Part shown: one piece after another, positions 32,085 to 44,905 of the stretch
Position numbering within the stretch: position 1 is the first letter of the stretch
How the letters are laid out: each line of letters begins with the position of its first letter
From: Lycium barbarum
Lineage: Eukaryota > Streptophyta > Magnoliopsida > Solanales > Solanaceae
Length of the DNA: 64,000 bases
Direction: 5' to 3'
Assembly: GCF_019175385.1 (NCBI RefSeq)
Contig: NC_083339.1
Coordinates: 28,425,637 to 28,489,636, forward strand
The notes under the pieces: model-generated
The model's input: only the letters and a program-made list of their open reading frames with translations
Database searches by the model: none
What the model was told of the DNA's origin: nothing
Position numbers and translations under genes: made by a program

Positions 32085-34842
32085 TGTTACGGCCCGTTTT
32101 GTCATTATCGTCTTTTAGGCATTTTTCGACCGTTCCCGAGTATTGATTAGCTTACTTTATACCCGAGGAGACCATTAGCATGCTTCCCGAGGTGTATGGA
32201 CTGGATTTGGGCAACTTTTGTGAAATATAGACTTAAAGCGAAAAATGGTTGACCCAAAGTTGACTTTTGGGTAAACGAACCTTTTTCGAAATTTCATCAA
32301 TTCCGAGAGGTCCAGATTGTCGTTTAGAATCTGTGGTCGTAATTGGTTTGATTCCCAATGCACTCAGATGCATTTCGGGACTTGGTTGGAAATTTGGAAT
32401 GAAGGCATCGGGGGTTGACTCGGTCAACGAGGCCTCCGTTGGAAATTTTGAGGCCACGAGCGCGTTCGTAGCGTATTTTTGTGTGGGTCTGTGTGTATTG
32501 GTTGTGAACAGATGGCCTCGGGAACGGCCTGGGATTTCAATTAAAGACTTAGAAAAAAAATGGGTAATTCTAGTACCTGGTGTCCGCAACGGCGGCACCA
32601 GTATCGCCCCAGCGGCACCGTTGTTGCGGTGTGTTGGCCGCTGTGTAGTATTGGCCATACCATTGTGGCGGCATCACAGGCGCCGTAGCGGCGCTGTCAC
32701 CGTCGTAGCGTGACGGGCCAGATGTCTCATTAAATGTGATTTAAATAAGCCTTAGACCCTCATTATTTCCCATCTCGATATTTGAGCTTGAGGAAACTGT
32801 TCTTAAGGATATTTGAAGGAGAATCTTGTAGGTAAATCTTGCTTATTACTTCACTCTTCCTTAATTATAATCATCTTGGATTTCCTCCTTCCCTCTAATA
32901 ACCCCTTCGTAATGAAAATTGGAAGAGCGTTTTGATGAGCACTTTCTCTAGGCTTGGAAATGATAAATTGATTATGTTTATGGTAAAAATTGATGAATCT
33001 AAGATTATTAATCATTTATCTTCCCCTTTTAGCGTTGAGTTTCGGAATCAAAGACTTAGGGTTTATACGCAATTTGGGGGGTTTTGTTTGAAATAAAAAA
33101 TTAGGCTAATCTTTGAGCTAAATCAGCAATTAGTGGTTGGGTAATGATCATCTAGTACTTAATTTGGTATTTTTCTTTCGAATTTCTCATTTTGCCCTTG
33201 TGGGCTCATTTTCCCTATTTTTAGGGTTAGAATTGACCTAATTGAAATATTGGCAATATTAGTATCATTCTTCATGATTTATAATCTAGATTTTGATTAT
33301 GCTTAGACTACTTTGGTTCTGAGATTTAGCGGAAAGGCAAGGCAAAGGAGTGAGTTGTTGGTGTTGTGGTTCAGCCATCTAGGTATGTTATGGCTTACTC
33401 TTGGTGAGAATTCATATAGCAAAGCACATATTTAGATTATATTGTTGGAGACAGCATGTGAACCTTCGGGTACAAAGTTGGGTTGGATATTTCCTTAGTT
33501 TGGGCCCTGTTGTGTGTTGGGACTAGCCACCTCTTTGTATTGTACTTGACTGTTTTATTGTGTTGGCTTGAAACTATGAATTGTTAGTAGATATTAGATC
33601 CTGTTATTCATCTTGATTTGGATATATTACTGGCATACCCACTGTGGTATTTGTGATTCGGATACATTGTTGGCATACCCACTGTGGTATTTGTGGTTCA
33701 GATACATTGTTGGCATACCCATTGTTGGTATTGTGACATGATACGTTGTTGGCATACCCCATTATTGGTACTTATGATATTGAATTTGATGGTTGATGTT
33801 GATACACGCATTGCACGCATTCTCACTCATTCATGATGCATGGCCGATATCGGGTGATGATCCCATATCGTTGATTTTGTGAAACTGGTATTATGATAAA
33901 CTATTTTATTTGAGTTATTGTAAGAAGGTCGATGTCCGATGATCAATTCTGTAATCGTTGATTGTATGAAACTGATAATTGATAAAAAAAAATTACTTGA
34001 GTGATTGCGAGATGACCGATGTCCGATGATCCATTTTGGCATCGTTATTGCATGGCCGATTCAGATGATATTTCCGGAATCATTTTTAGTGCATGGATTC
34101 CGCGGGTCCCCCAGGGTGGTGCCGGTGAGAACCCCCCGTTGGCAAAGATCCGGGGTCCCATCTGTTTGTTGGGCAAAGATCCGAGACGAGTGGCACTTAG
34201 ACATCGCGAGACACGCTGGGTTGTACTACCGAGATGTCGATATTTCCGTCCGGAGTACATGTGTACATTCATTTGCATGACATTGCATTGCATTCATACT
34301 ATTATTGCATTGCATTGCATTATGATTTGATGGAGATGCTTGGTGATTGAATTGTGATGTTGGATTGGATCGGATATAATCAGACTTGACATAATTGGGA
34401 CTAGATGCCCTACATAGGCGATAACGAATACTCCATTGTGATTATATTGTTTTATGCTTGGTTGGTTTATTTGCTTATCTGCTTTATTATCTGAATTGTG
34501 TTAGCTATGTTTAGTCGGCCAATGATGCCTACCAGTACTGTTGTTTGTACTGACTTGCACTTGCTACATTCTTTTATGAATGCAGAGTATCAGGTTGGAT
34601 CCACTTCCGTGACCCGTGGCTGATCGACGCTTCAGCTTTTTCTCGAGTTTCCAGGGTGAGCATGGCCATCCACTGACCTTGAAGACTTCCCTATCATATG
34701 TCCTATTTTATTTCAGAGACATAGACATTTTATGTTTTAGTATTCCAGATTGTATTATGTCACTTAGATGCTCTTGTATTATTCAGACCAGACCTTGGGG
34801 GTATCTATTGTCATTCCGCACTTTCTACTACTTATATATTGT
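32085..34842 (+). mobile_element. Z-family LTR, 3' end truncated
   Basis: Starts TGTTACGGCCC and runs parallel to LTR Z (42395 onward) to the stretch corresponding to about 56640 (TTTCTACTACTTATATATTG). The last ~150 bases of a Z LTR are missing and replaced by an inverted copy of its own first part. Contains a GC-rich block (32575-32712) and a step-repeat of GGCATACCCACTG-type units at about 33620-33760. Confidence 0.8.
34533..34552 (+). other. CAGTAC...GTACTG hairpin in Z-family LTR
   Basis: CAGTACTGTTGTTTGTACTG, 6-bp stem, same place as in the related LTRs. Confidence 0.6.
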
Positions 34843-35679
34843 AGAGGGAAGAAGGAAATCCAAGATGATAATGATTAAGGAAGAGTGAAGTAATAAGCAA
34901 GATATACCTTCAAGATTCTCCTTGAAGTATCCTTAAGAACAGTTTCCTCAAGCTCAAATATCCAGATGGGAAATAATGAGGGTCTAAGGCTCATTTAAAT
35001 CTCATTTAACGAGACACTTGGCACGTCACCGCCACGACTGTGACATCGTTGCTACAGCGTCGCCGCGACGGTGCCTGGGATGCCACCATAGCGGTATGGC
35101 CAATACTACACATAGCTGCCCCAGTGGCCAACACACCGCAATAGCGGTGCTGCTGGGATGGTACTGGTGCCGCCGTTGCGGACACTAGGTACCAGAATTC
35201 CCCATTTTTTTCCTAAGTCTTCAATCGAAATCCCGAGCCATTCCTGAGGCCATCTGTTCACAACCCATACACATAAACCCATACAAAAATACACTATGAA
35301 CGCACTCGTGGCCTCGGAATTTCCAACGGAGGCCTCGTTGATCGAGTCAACCCCTGATGCCTTAATTCTAATTTCCTAACCCAAGTCTCGAAATGCATCC
35401 GAGTGCATTGGGAACCGAACTAATTATGTCCACAAGTTCTAAACGACCATCTGAACCTCTCGAAATTGATGAAATTTCGAAAAATTCCGTTCACCCAAAA
35501 GTCAACTTTGGGTCAACCATTTTTCGCTTTAAGTCTATATTTCACAAAAGTTGCCCGAATCTGGTTCAGATACCTCGGGAAGCATGCTAACGGTTCCCTC
35601 GGGTCTAAAGTAAGCTAATCAATGCTTGGAAGCGGGCAAAAAATGCCTAAAAGACTATAACGACCAAACGATCGTTACA
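34843..35679 (-). mobile_element. Inverted 5' part of a Z-family LTR
   Basis: The minus strand starts TGTAACGATCG at 35679 and follows 32085-32898 for about 810 bp before meeting the plus-strand LTR at GTAGAGGGAA. Together they form an inverted repeat with arms of about 0.8 kb and a 1.9-kb loop. No target duplication is visible (CGCTT left, GAAAA right). Confidence 0.82.
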
Positions 35680-36109
35680 GAAAAGAGGCTTGCAATTTCT
35701 AAGCTATGAATGTGGCATGATTCACAGTCATAATTAAGTCCTTGCATGGACATCATTTCATATACCTTAAGTATGTCGTCACCTAGATTTGAAAGAAAAT
35801 CGGCAGTGCCTTAGTGTAGGTTTAGAGATTACACTGAATGTGAAACTCAAAGATAGTGACCTTTGCCGTTTTGGGGAGTGGTTTTGACACGGAAGAAACA
35901 CCTACATGCCTTCGACAGGAGTGTAGTTTGATGTTCGTGAAAGGTGATCCTCAACTCTTGCCTGAAGAGTCTGCTCCTCTCTTCTATAATGTGCCCCGGT
36001 TCACTGCTAAGAAAAAGTTCCACGTTTGCCCCACATACATCTGGTTCTGGTCTGGTCAGCTTGCTCTTCTCCTTGGTGGCTGCTAACCTGCTTCCATCTA
36101 CTGGGTTAC

Positions 36110-36760
36110 AACGTGATTGACTTTGAAAATGAATACTGGAGCCACCTGATCGGATTTACATCATTTTGATCTTTAGATTGGATACTACAGCCGACTGATC
36201 AGATATACATCGCTTTGATATACTGGGGCGAAAACTATAACCAATTGGCCGGAATTACATCGCTTGACCTTTTTAGCGAAGACTGCAATCAATTGACCGG
36301 ATTTACATCGCCTGACTCACTAGAGCAAAAATTGCACCCAACTGGCCGGAATTACATCGCTTGACCTTTTTAGCGAAGACTGCAACCAATTGATCAGATT
36401 TACATCGCCTGACTCACTGGAGCGAAAACTGCACCAAACTGGCCGAAATTACATCACTTGACCTTTTTAGCGAAGAATGCAACCAATTGGCTGGATTTAC
36501 ATCGACTGACTCACTGGAGCAAAAACTGCACCTAACTGGCCGGAATTACATCGCTTGACCTTTTAGCTAAGACTGCAACCAATTGACCGGATTTACATCA
36601 CCTGACTTACTGGAGTGAAAACTGCACCCAACTGGCCGGAATTACATCGCTTGACATTTTTAGCGAAGATTGCAACCAATTGATCGAATTTACATCGCTT
36701 GACTCTTGTTGTAAAAACTGTAGCCGACTCGCCGAATTTACATCAACTTACTCTTTAAAC
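36110..36760 (-). repeat. About 97-bp dimeric tandem repeat in Y
   Basis: Alternating ~48-bp half units built around GGCCGGAATTACATCGCTTGACC and GACCGGATTTACATCGCCTGAC. AACTGGCCGG starts recur near 36340, 36438, 36533 and 36628. Confidence 0.88.
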
Positions 36761-36779
36761 ATTCGTTGTGACCCTCTCA

Positions 36780-37090
36780 GTCAGGTCCGCCCTTTCATTG
36801 CTTTTGTTTTTTCACTGTAACCCTCGCGACCAGATATTTTCCCTTATGTCATTTTCGCTCTTTGATAGCCCTTGTGGCCCGATGTTTGCTCTTTTGGCAT
36901 TTTGCTCCTTTGATAACCCTTGTGGCTAGATATTCACCCTTATGGCATTTCGGTCCTTCGGTAGCCCTTATGGCTGGATATTTTCCCTTATGGCATGTTA
37001 ATCTTTTGTAGCCCTCGTGGCTATATATTTGCCCTTACGACGTTTTGATCCTTTTATAGCCTTTTTGGCCTGGTTGTCGCCCTTGTGGTG
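36780..37090 (-). repeat. About 50-60-bp degenerate tandem repeat in Y
   Basis: Units centred on GCCCTTGTGGCTAGATATT with GGCATTTTG spacers. The minus strand (GCCACAAGGGC) resembles units in the 3' repeat field of X (60430-60905). Confidence 0.8.
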
Positions 37091-37209
37091 TTTTGAAACT
37101 ATTGAAAAATCTAATATAAACTTATCAGTAGAAAAATGCAACGTCGTAATTGCAACGTCTTAAAGGTGAATAATCAAATTTAAAAGAGCAGCAAAACAAT
37201 TTAAATTGA

Positions 37210-37545
37210 TTATTTCATTTTTATTTGGTTAGCGTCTCACCTTGGTGACCAGCATCCCATTTTACCGGGTAGCATTTCACTTTGGTGATTAGCGTTCCAT
37301 TGAGTTGGTTAGAGTCTCACCTTAGTAACTAGCGTTCTGTTTTACCGGGTAGCGTTTCATTTTGGTGATTAGCATTCCATTCAGTCTGTTAGCATCTCAC
37401 CTTAGTGACTAGCGTTCCGTTTTACTGGGTAGCATTTCACTTTGGTGATTAGCATTTCATTTAATCGGTTAGCGTCTTACCTTAGTGACTAGCATTCTAT
37501 TTTACTAGGTAGCGTTTCACTTTTGTGATTAACGTCCCATAAGAA
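37210..37545 (-). repeat. About 84-bp tandem repeat in Y
   Basis: Repeats of TTAGCGTCTCACCTTAGTGA / TTTTACCGGGTAGCGTTTCA, about four units. Confidence 0.85.
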
Positions 37546-39103
37546 TCCCACTTGCGGGCAAACAAGTAATAAAGTCCCATTTCCAGGTAAAACATAAATT
37601 GAGATACTGAAAACTATATGTTTGACATGATTTATGATTCCTCTGAGCCTCGTTGATGTGGGTGGTCAAATGCTATCCTTCTGAAGATTTAGGCTGCCAT
37701 TTCTTACGTCTTCGCCTCCGAGCATATATCAATTATCTTGATGCCTCTATGAATTTTGAATTATATCTAAGTCCATCCTGATACTCGTACGACCTGTACT
37801 TACAGAAATTGGTTAGTAGATACGTTGCTGCTTTTCTAGCGACTGTAGTTGGATAAACTTAATAAAAAAACTCGTAGAAAGGTTAATGGCATATGCAAAA
37901 CCATCGAGCATCCTTTCCTTGTTGTAGTGGCAGGCCATGCTTTCTATCGTTTTGGCGATCTTCGACCATATCTTTGACCATACTCTGTAGATCTTTGCTT
38001 TTTGTTGGAGAGTTTAGTATTCCTCTTCAACAAATTGCTCCTACTTATGGTAAAGAAAGGTTTTTAACGACTTGATGTCGACTTTTGATTTCCATTTCGT
38101 ATGTCTTGATAGTCTCGATGTGTAATTCGACATATCAAACGTCCCATCAGTTTGATCGATAGCCTTGGTGCTTTGACGGTGTTACCTGCAAAAATTCTTG
38201 TGTAGAAGTTAGTAAGGAAAGAAATCTAAAGTTGGATATGAAGTCGTTCGATGCAATAATCTCCATCTTTGGTTGATGCTTTTGTACGTCGTGTTTTGAC
38301 GTTGGAGGCTAAAATAGCTGACTTTGGGACGCCACACATAGTGTGTCCCTACTTTGTTTGGGGATCTTTAAGGGATCTGTGTAAAGTGAAAATGTTGTCT
38401 GGTAAAGGGTGTTTGGAACTTAGACATTGATTGGGTAGCTTGCAGTTTGAACAGAGATCCTCAGGAAGTCGTCTGAACTGCTTTAGCAAGTTGCCCTTGT
38501 TTAAGTTGTATCGACGACGCCCTGTGTTGAACCCTGAATTTAAAGTGAAACTAACGTTTTTCAGTTTCTTCCTTAGGATGATAGTTTCCGTTTATATAAA
38601 TAGACCTATTTGCCGAAACGTAGCTTTCATTCATATATAGAATTCGGAAAATAGTCAGACTAAACAAAAAAGGTAAGGCTTGAACTGGCACTGCTGGAAC
38701 CCGTTTAAGGGTCGCTAACAAAAGGTGAAAGTTTTTAAAACCCTCTAAAAAACTATGCCCTAGTTGAAAATGTGTAGGTGATCTCTCGTGCCGAGTTTTG
38801 TGAAGGAATTTTTGAGATCCTTCTCAAAAGTTCTGCCCCAGTGAGGGTTTTGGTCGTTTGACTCTTGTGCCGAATCTTGATCTGTAAGAAATTTTGAGAC
38901 CTTTTCAAAATATATTCCCTGGTTTAGGGTCTTAAATCGGCTAACTCTTAGGCCGGACTTGTTGACGGAATTTTTGAGATCTTCTCAAAAATTCTGCCCC
39001 AGTTGGGCATGTGTGGCAATAATCTCTCTATGCCAATTCTGAATTCTCCTTGATGTCTTATGTCGGAGGCTTCCTAAGGGTTTCTTAGGTTTTCTCTTTG
39101 GTA

Positions 39104-39165
39104 TGACTGAGCTCAAAGAGCGCCTATGTATCCCGTAATGATAGGAATCAGGTCGAACGTAATTC
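39104..39165 (-). other. Two-hairpin motif, copy J (element Y)
   Basis: Minus strand: GAATTACG..CGACCTGAT, stem 1 TCCTATCATTACGGGA, linker TACATAGGC, stem 2 GCTCTTTGAGC, tail TCAGTC. Confidence 0.72.
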
Positions 39166-41623
39166 GGGTATGGGGTAATAGTGTACTATAGATAAGTGAT
39201 GTTCGTGCTTCAAGCGTAGGGAAAAGAGGCTTGCAGCCTCTTAATTTATAAATGTGGCCGGCGACACATCCATAAGTAATACTTTACATGGACATAGTTT
39301 CCTCATTACTTAGAGAATGTTGTTATTTTGTTCTCTGAAAAAAAAAAAAAGGACTGAAATTGTCTTATTTCTAAGTTATGTTTGCACTAAACACTTGGGT
39401 TGTAATTTTGACACAGGTTTTGACCTTGTTGGGGAGTTTTGTATTCCTCTTTATCATACCGCCTTAGTTTGATGGCAAAGAAAAGTCGTTAAAGACTTGA
39501 CGTTGATTTCTGCAAAATTCAGAATACAAACCGTTAAAGCATTCAAAAGCAATGACAAAGTATTTCTTAGAATTGAGAGTAGAGTTAAGAATGTCATCGT
39601 TCAACTTGTGTCGTCGAATAGGCTTTTGTTTGATATTTTTGCTCATCGTTGGAGGCTCAGTGTCCACTCCGACCGCTTTGTGATGATCATGATTGGCCCA
39701 ATGGTTCCATTGATCCTTGACACTTAGTCTTGTTGTGCTATTCTTTAGCAAGTTTGAGCTTTATCTTCGTGCTTGATTGATAGACCAAGCGCTTGTTTGT
39801 TGATTTGCGATTCCTTTAATCAAGATCTGTGGACTTGATGCCAGTTTGGGCTAGTTGCCTTGCATCCTTCTTGTTCCTGTGCTCACAGAAAAAATTCTTT
39901 AGTAGAAAAATGATTGACTCAGGTTGATCCCACTAAATGCATCATGACAGACGGGTGGCAATGGGAATATAAACCCTGGGATAAGTGTTGTGTGAGTCGA
40001 GCATTGAATGGCCACATAAGGCGCGTTCCTTTTTGCTCGAATTTTCGTAAAAGCAAAGAGTTTTTTGCTTGATTGGGTCATTTTGAAGTTAGAAAAGTTG
40101 TTGAACTCGTCTTTTTTTTTTAAAGCATAGCGCATGGGTGGGCTAAAACAGATCATAACTTGAGTTTAGTAAAAGAAACCTTTTGGGGGTTCCCGCGAGT
40201 CAATCATAAAGAAAGAAAAACTCAAAAGGTAACAACATTAGTCCATTGGTCATAATAAATAAAGCAAACAACATTTGTTTTGGTTGAAACAGATTAGTCC
40301 TGAATTTGGTCGAAAATGGAAGACTTTAAAAGATGACCTAAGGAGCTAACTGAATGGACATGATTTTTGTCATTTGACTGACTTTGAGAATAACAAAATG
40401 GACACGGTAAGGTTCGAGCGTTCGTACTCGAGCATGAGTCTGTATGTGGAAAGCTTTTCTGGAGTAACAAAATTACGGGTTGTGATTGGCTCTAAGCTAA
40501 TTGAGTGTCACTAAAATAAATCGATGAAGGGCGCAACTTTGATAATTTATTGGGTAGGGAAAGCGAATTTTTAGGAACGACGTGGTCAACGATAATTGGG
40601 GATAACGGGGTGATGTTTTCTGGAAAACTTGGCATGTAGGATTTTGAGAGGGTAAGGGTGTAACTTTGATGACCGTTGGACATAATAAAGTGATTTATAA
40701 GGATGACATGGTCAACGATAATTGGATGATGGCAGAACGGCTTTTCTGGAAAACTTGGAATATTTGGATTTTTATGTAAAGTTTGGGAGCTCGGAGTGCG
40801 ACTCTGGTAATCATTGGGATGAAGTAAGGTGACTTTTGGGAACGACGTGGTCAAGGATAATTGGATGATGACCAGGTGATCTTCTTAAAGTGTTTGGTAC
40901 ATTTGGACTTTTATGTAAGGTTTCGAGAGCTCGGGTAATTTTAGGTGGGCTTTAAAAAGTTTGACTTTTGGGTTTTGTGTGCTTAATGACATCCTAAGAC
41001 TTCGGAACCGAATAATGGACCGTTTATGTTCAAAGAAAAATAGATGTATTTAAGCACATAAATCAAATAGGCACAAAAATGCATATTGCATAGCACGTGA
41101 ATACAAACAATATATATCACGTCCTAATCATGCATGTGACCTTTTTAAGCCAAAGGTAAGCCAATTCGATTTGAAGGATGTAGATGCCGTTAAGACGTCC
41201 CGTTTGCCCCAAATTTATACAAACTTTATTAATAACTAACGGGGATACATAATAAGGGAATGGGGTAAACAAATGTCAGTCCCACACAGGGGTACAAATC
41301 CTAAACTAAGCCACCATGGGGTCTTTCATTGTCTCTCGAACTTTCCGAGCTCCTCTTGGATGAAGTCTAAAAAGTAAAGGAAAAAATCCCAACCCCAAGA
41401 ACAAACGGTTCGTATGCGACATGTACGTCTTACAATTTTCACATAGTTGGATGCAGTGTCTTCAGGTTATAGTCTGTCTTGACACAAGGTTGTCTCCTTA
41501 ATGGATTTTAGATACGTCTAAAATATCCAAAACTCATCTAGGTCATCATGGGCTAGTCCGGTAGGGTTTGGCTTGGATCTATCCTAGTTAAATGCTAGAG
41601 TGGGCTTTTCAAATGCCATTAGA

Positions 41624-41642
41624 CCCGAGCAGACTACTCGGG
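41624..41642 (-). other. Y leader hairpin
   Basis: Minus strand CCCGAGTAGTCTGCTCGGG, a perfect 6-bp stem with a 7-base loop, 279 bases after the primer site. The same hairpin, with wobble or mismatched pairs, is in X and W. Confidence 0.6.
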
Positions 41643-41903
41643 GTGAACCATTGTCGCCCGTTGGATGAACGCATACCAACTTAACGTACAACGTGTTCCA
41701 AAGAAAGGGTATTTCGGGTTTTTTAGGGAAGGCTAGACCGCAAGCCCGCGTGTCCCCTTTGAAACCATACTTTTTGCCATAAGTGGCGAAATTTATGATA
41801 TGAATGCATGACAATTTATAGTTTGCAAGAAAATAAACAATTAAGCAAATAATCACAATTATTTCACATTATATTGAAACCCTTATGGTTAGAACCTAGA
41901 AAA

Positions 41904-41921
41904 TCCCCAGCAAATTTGTCA
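41904..41921 (-). promoter_or_regulatory. Element Y primer-binding site (decayed)
   Basis: Minus strand TGACAAATTTGCTGGGGA. The last nine bases match the X site; five changes in the first half, four of them G-to-A or C-to-T. It defines 41924 onward as the 5' LTR of Y. Confidence 0.68.
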
Positions 41922-41923
41922 TC

Positions 41924-42394
41924 TATTACGGTTCACTTTTACGTGGGTTAGGGCATAAAAGCTACTAAGAGGTTGTTGGTGCTCCAATTGGATTTTATAT
42001 TTTTTAGAGTCGCCAATTTATTAAGGGAAATTAGGAAAACCGAGTTAAAAAAAGGTTTATTAAAACAAAGAAAAAAATCATTTTAAACCAGAGTTCGAGA
42101 TAAGGGTTATGATGATCCCCTAAGGAAGGTTTTAAGCACCTAATATTAAGGATCCGTAGAATACGGTTGACCTTCGAGCTTCAATGTGTGATTAATGTGA
42201 TTATTTGCTAAAATATTTTCTTTCTTACAAAAATTGTCATGCTAATCATAAAACTCCATCTTTTGGCAAAACATTCTTTAAGGAGAAAAGTTGATTTTTA
42301 GGAAAACGAGAGTTTTTATAAGGGTTGAAGTCATTTCATTTCCGAACCAAAATGCACTTGAGATTTTTTCGTAAGTAGAGATTCTACTAACTTG
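41924..42394 (-). mobile_element. Element Y right LTR (5' LTR), first part
   Basis: Matches 27957-28180 in direct orientation. Interrupted at 42394 by LTR Z and continued at 56788. PBS echo at 42007-42015. Confidence 0.75.
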
Positions 42395-44905
42395 ACGTAA
42401 CGACCCGTTTAGTCGTTATAGTCTTTTCGACATTTTCGCTTGTTTTCGAGCATTGATTAGCTCACTTTTGACCCGAGGGGACAGTTGACATGCTTCCCGA
42501 GGTGTCTAGACCGGATTCGGGAAACTTTGGTGAAAATACATGTTTAAAGTGAAAAATGATTGACCCAAAGTTGACTTTTGGGCAAACGCACCTTTTTCGA
42601 AATTTTGTCAATTTCGAGAGGTCCGGATGGTCGTTTAGAACTTTTGTGTGTGTTTGGTTCGGTTCCCAACAAACTTGGGTGCATTTCGGGACTTTGGAGG
42701 GAAATTTGGAATTAAGGCACCGGGGTTTGACTCGATCAACGAGACCTCCGTTGGGAATTCAGAGGCCACAGGCGCGTTCGTAGCGCGTTTTTATATGGGA
42801 GAATGTGTTTGATATGTGAGCATATGGCCTCGGAAATTAGTCAGAAAATCGGATCGAAAGGAAATCTTAGGTTAAGTTTCTGGTATCTGGTGCCCGCTTT
42901 GCCATCACCGCTGGTGCGGCACTGCTGGGGCAGTCCAGGTACCGCTGCAGTGCTGACGGGCAGTGATTTTTCATTAAATGTGTCTTAAATAAGTTCTAGA
43001 CCCTCATTATTTCTCATCTCGATATTTGAGCTAGGGGAAAATGTTCTTGGAGATAATTTGAAGAAATTCCTGGAGGTAAAACTTGCCTAATCCTTTACTC
43101 TTTCTTAATCACAATCATTTTAGATTTTCCCCTTCCCTTAACAATCCCTTAGAGATGGAATTTGAGAGAGGGTTTTGGAAGAATATTTCCCTAGATTATT
43201 AATGATAAATTGGTGATGTTCATGTTAGATATTGACCAATCTAAGCTTATTAAGCATATATCTTCCACTTTTAACGTTGAATTTTGGATTTGGAGACTTA
43301 GGGTTTATACCTAATTTGGGGGTTTTTGCTTGAAATTAGATTTAGGCCAATCCTTGAATTAAATCAACAATTAGTGGTAAGGTTATGATTGCCTAGTACT
43401 TAATTTGGTATCTTGCCCGCGAATTTCTCGTTTTGCCCTTGTGGGCCCGTTTCCCTAATTTCTAGGGTTAAAATGGACCTAGTTGATATTATAGCAATAT
43501 TAGTATCATTCTTCACGATTTCTAATATAGAATTCGATTATGCTTAGACTACTATGGTTATGAGCTTCAGAGGAAGGGCAAGGCAAAAGAGTGACTTGTT
43601 GGTGTTGCGGTTCGGCAGTTCAGGTAGGTTATGGTTTACCTTGGTGAGACTTCGTATAGTGAATCACATATTTAGAGTATAATGTCGGAGACAGCATGTG
43701 AATCTTCGAGTGTGAAGTTGGGATGGATATTGCCTTAGGTTGGGCCCTGATGTGTGTGGGGACTAGCCACCCCGTTACGTGTGTTTTGATTGTTCGATTA
43801 TGTTGGTTTGATGTCATGTGTAATTGGTAAATATCGACTTCTGTTTTTCGTCTTGACTTGGGTATAATTGACATACCCGTTGTGGTATTTGTACTTGGAT
43901 ATATTGTTGGCGTGCCCACTGTTGGTACTTGACTTATCGATATATGTTAGCATACCCACTGTTGGTATTGTGATGTGATACATTGTTGGCGTAGCCCGTT
44001 GTGGTACTTGTGATATTGAACTTGATTATTGATGATTGACATATGCATTGCATGAATTCTCTCATATTCATCATGCATGGCCAATACCGGAGGTTCAATT
44101 CCGAAATTATTGATTGTGTGAAACTAATATTTGACAGACTCTTTTACTTGAGTGACTGTGAGATGGCCGATGTCCGATGATCTATTTCGACATTGTTGTT
44201 GCATGGCCGACTCTGATGTTATTCCGAAATCATTATTAGTGCATGGACTCCGAGGGTCCCTTACGGTGGTGCCGGTGAGACCCCCCCCTGTGAGCAATTT
44301 GCCAGGGTCCCGTTTGTATGTTGGGCAAAGATACGGGATGGGTGGCACTTAGACTTCGCGAGTCACGCTGGGTTGTGCTACCAAGACGTCGATATTTCCG
44401 TCAGGAGTACATGTGTACACCTCATTTGCATAGCATGGCATCGCATTCATACCGTTATTGCACTGCATTGCATTATGTGATGATTCTGTTGTGACCATTG
44501 GATTGTGATGATTCTATTGTGGTGATTGGATTGGATCGGATATACTCGGACTTGGCATATTTGGGTTTAGAGGCTTACATAGGTGATGAGGGACACTCGA
44601 TTACGATTATATTGTCTCATGCTTGGTTGGTTTATTTACTTATCTGCTTTATTTCTGAATTGTGTTAACTATGCTTAGTCGGCCGATGATGCCTACCAGT
44701 ACTGTTGTTTGTACTGACCTGCACTTGCTGCATTCTTTTATAAATGCAGAGTACCAAGTCGGATCTACTTCTCTGACCCGTGGCTGATCGACTCTTCAGC
44801 TTCCACTTGAGTTTACAGGGTGAGCATGGTGTCTTCTGACCTTGAAGACGTTCCTATTATATGTCTTACTTTTATTCCAAAGACATAGATATTATGTATT
44901 AGTAC
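42395..44905 (+). mobile_element. LTR Z, part 1 (host of element W)
   Basis: Plus-strand LTR beginning ACGTAACGACCC (a decayed TGTAACGACCC). ACTTG at 42390-42394 and again at 56788-56792 is a probable target duplication. About 2.76 kb when its two parts are summed. No internal region is seen, so it is probably a solo LTR. Split by W with duplication of AGTAC. Confidence 0.8.
44697..44716 (+). other. CAGTAC...GTACTG hairpin in LTR Z
   Basis: CAGTACTGTTGTTTGTACTG, as in the related copy at 34533-34552. Confidence 0.6.

Larger units (their letters stand above)
35680..41903 (-). mobile_element. Element Y internal region, non-coding
   Basis: Lies between the Z-family inverted LTR and Y's primer site. 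No gag or pol block is visible on either strand, so Y is a non-autonomous Tat-like element. It contains three tandem-repeat fields, one two-hairpin motif on the minus strand, a leader matching that of X on the minus strand (41540-41903), and two related segments (about 35680-35760 and 39220-39310, both with GAAAAGAGGCTTGCA). Confidence 0.65.

Noticed and set aside
32233..32713. Overlapping open frames of 141 and 148 codons on opposite strands in a Z-family LTR
   Set aside because: They lie in a GC-rich block where stops are rare, are not kept in the sister LTR at 42395, and match no family.
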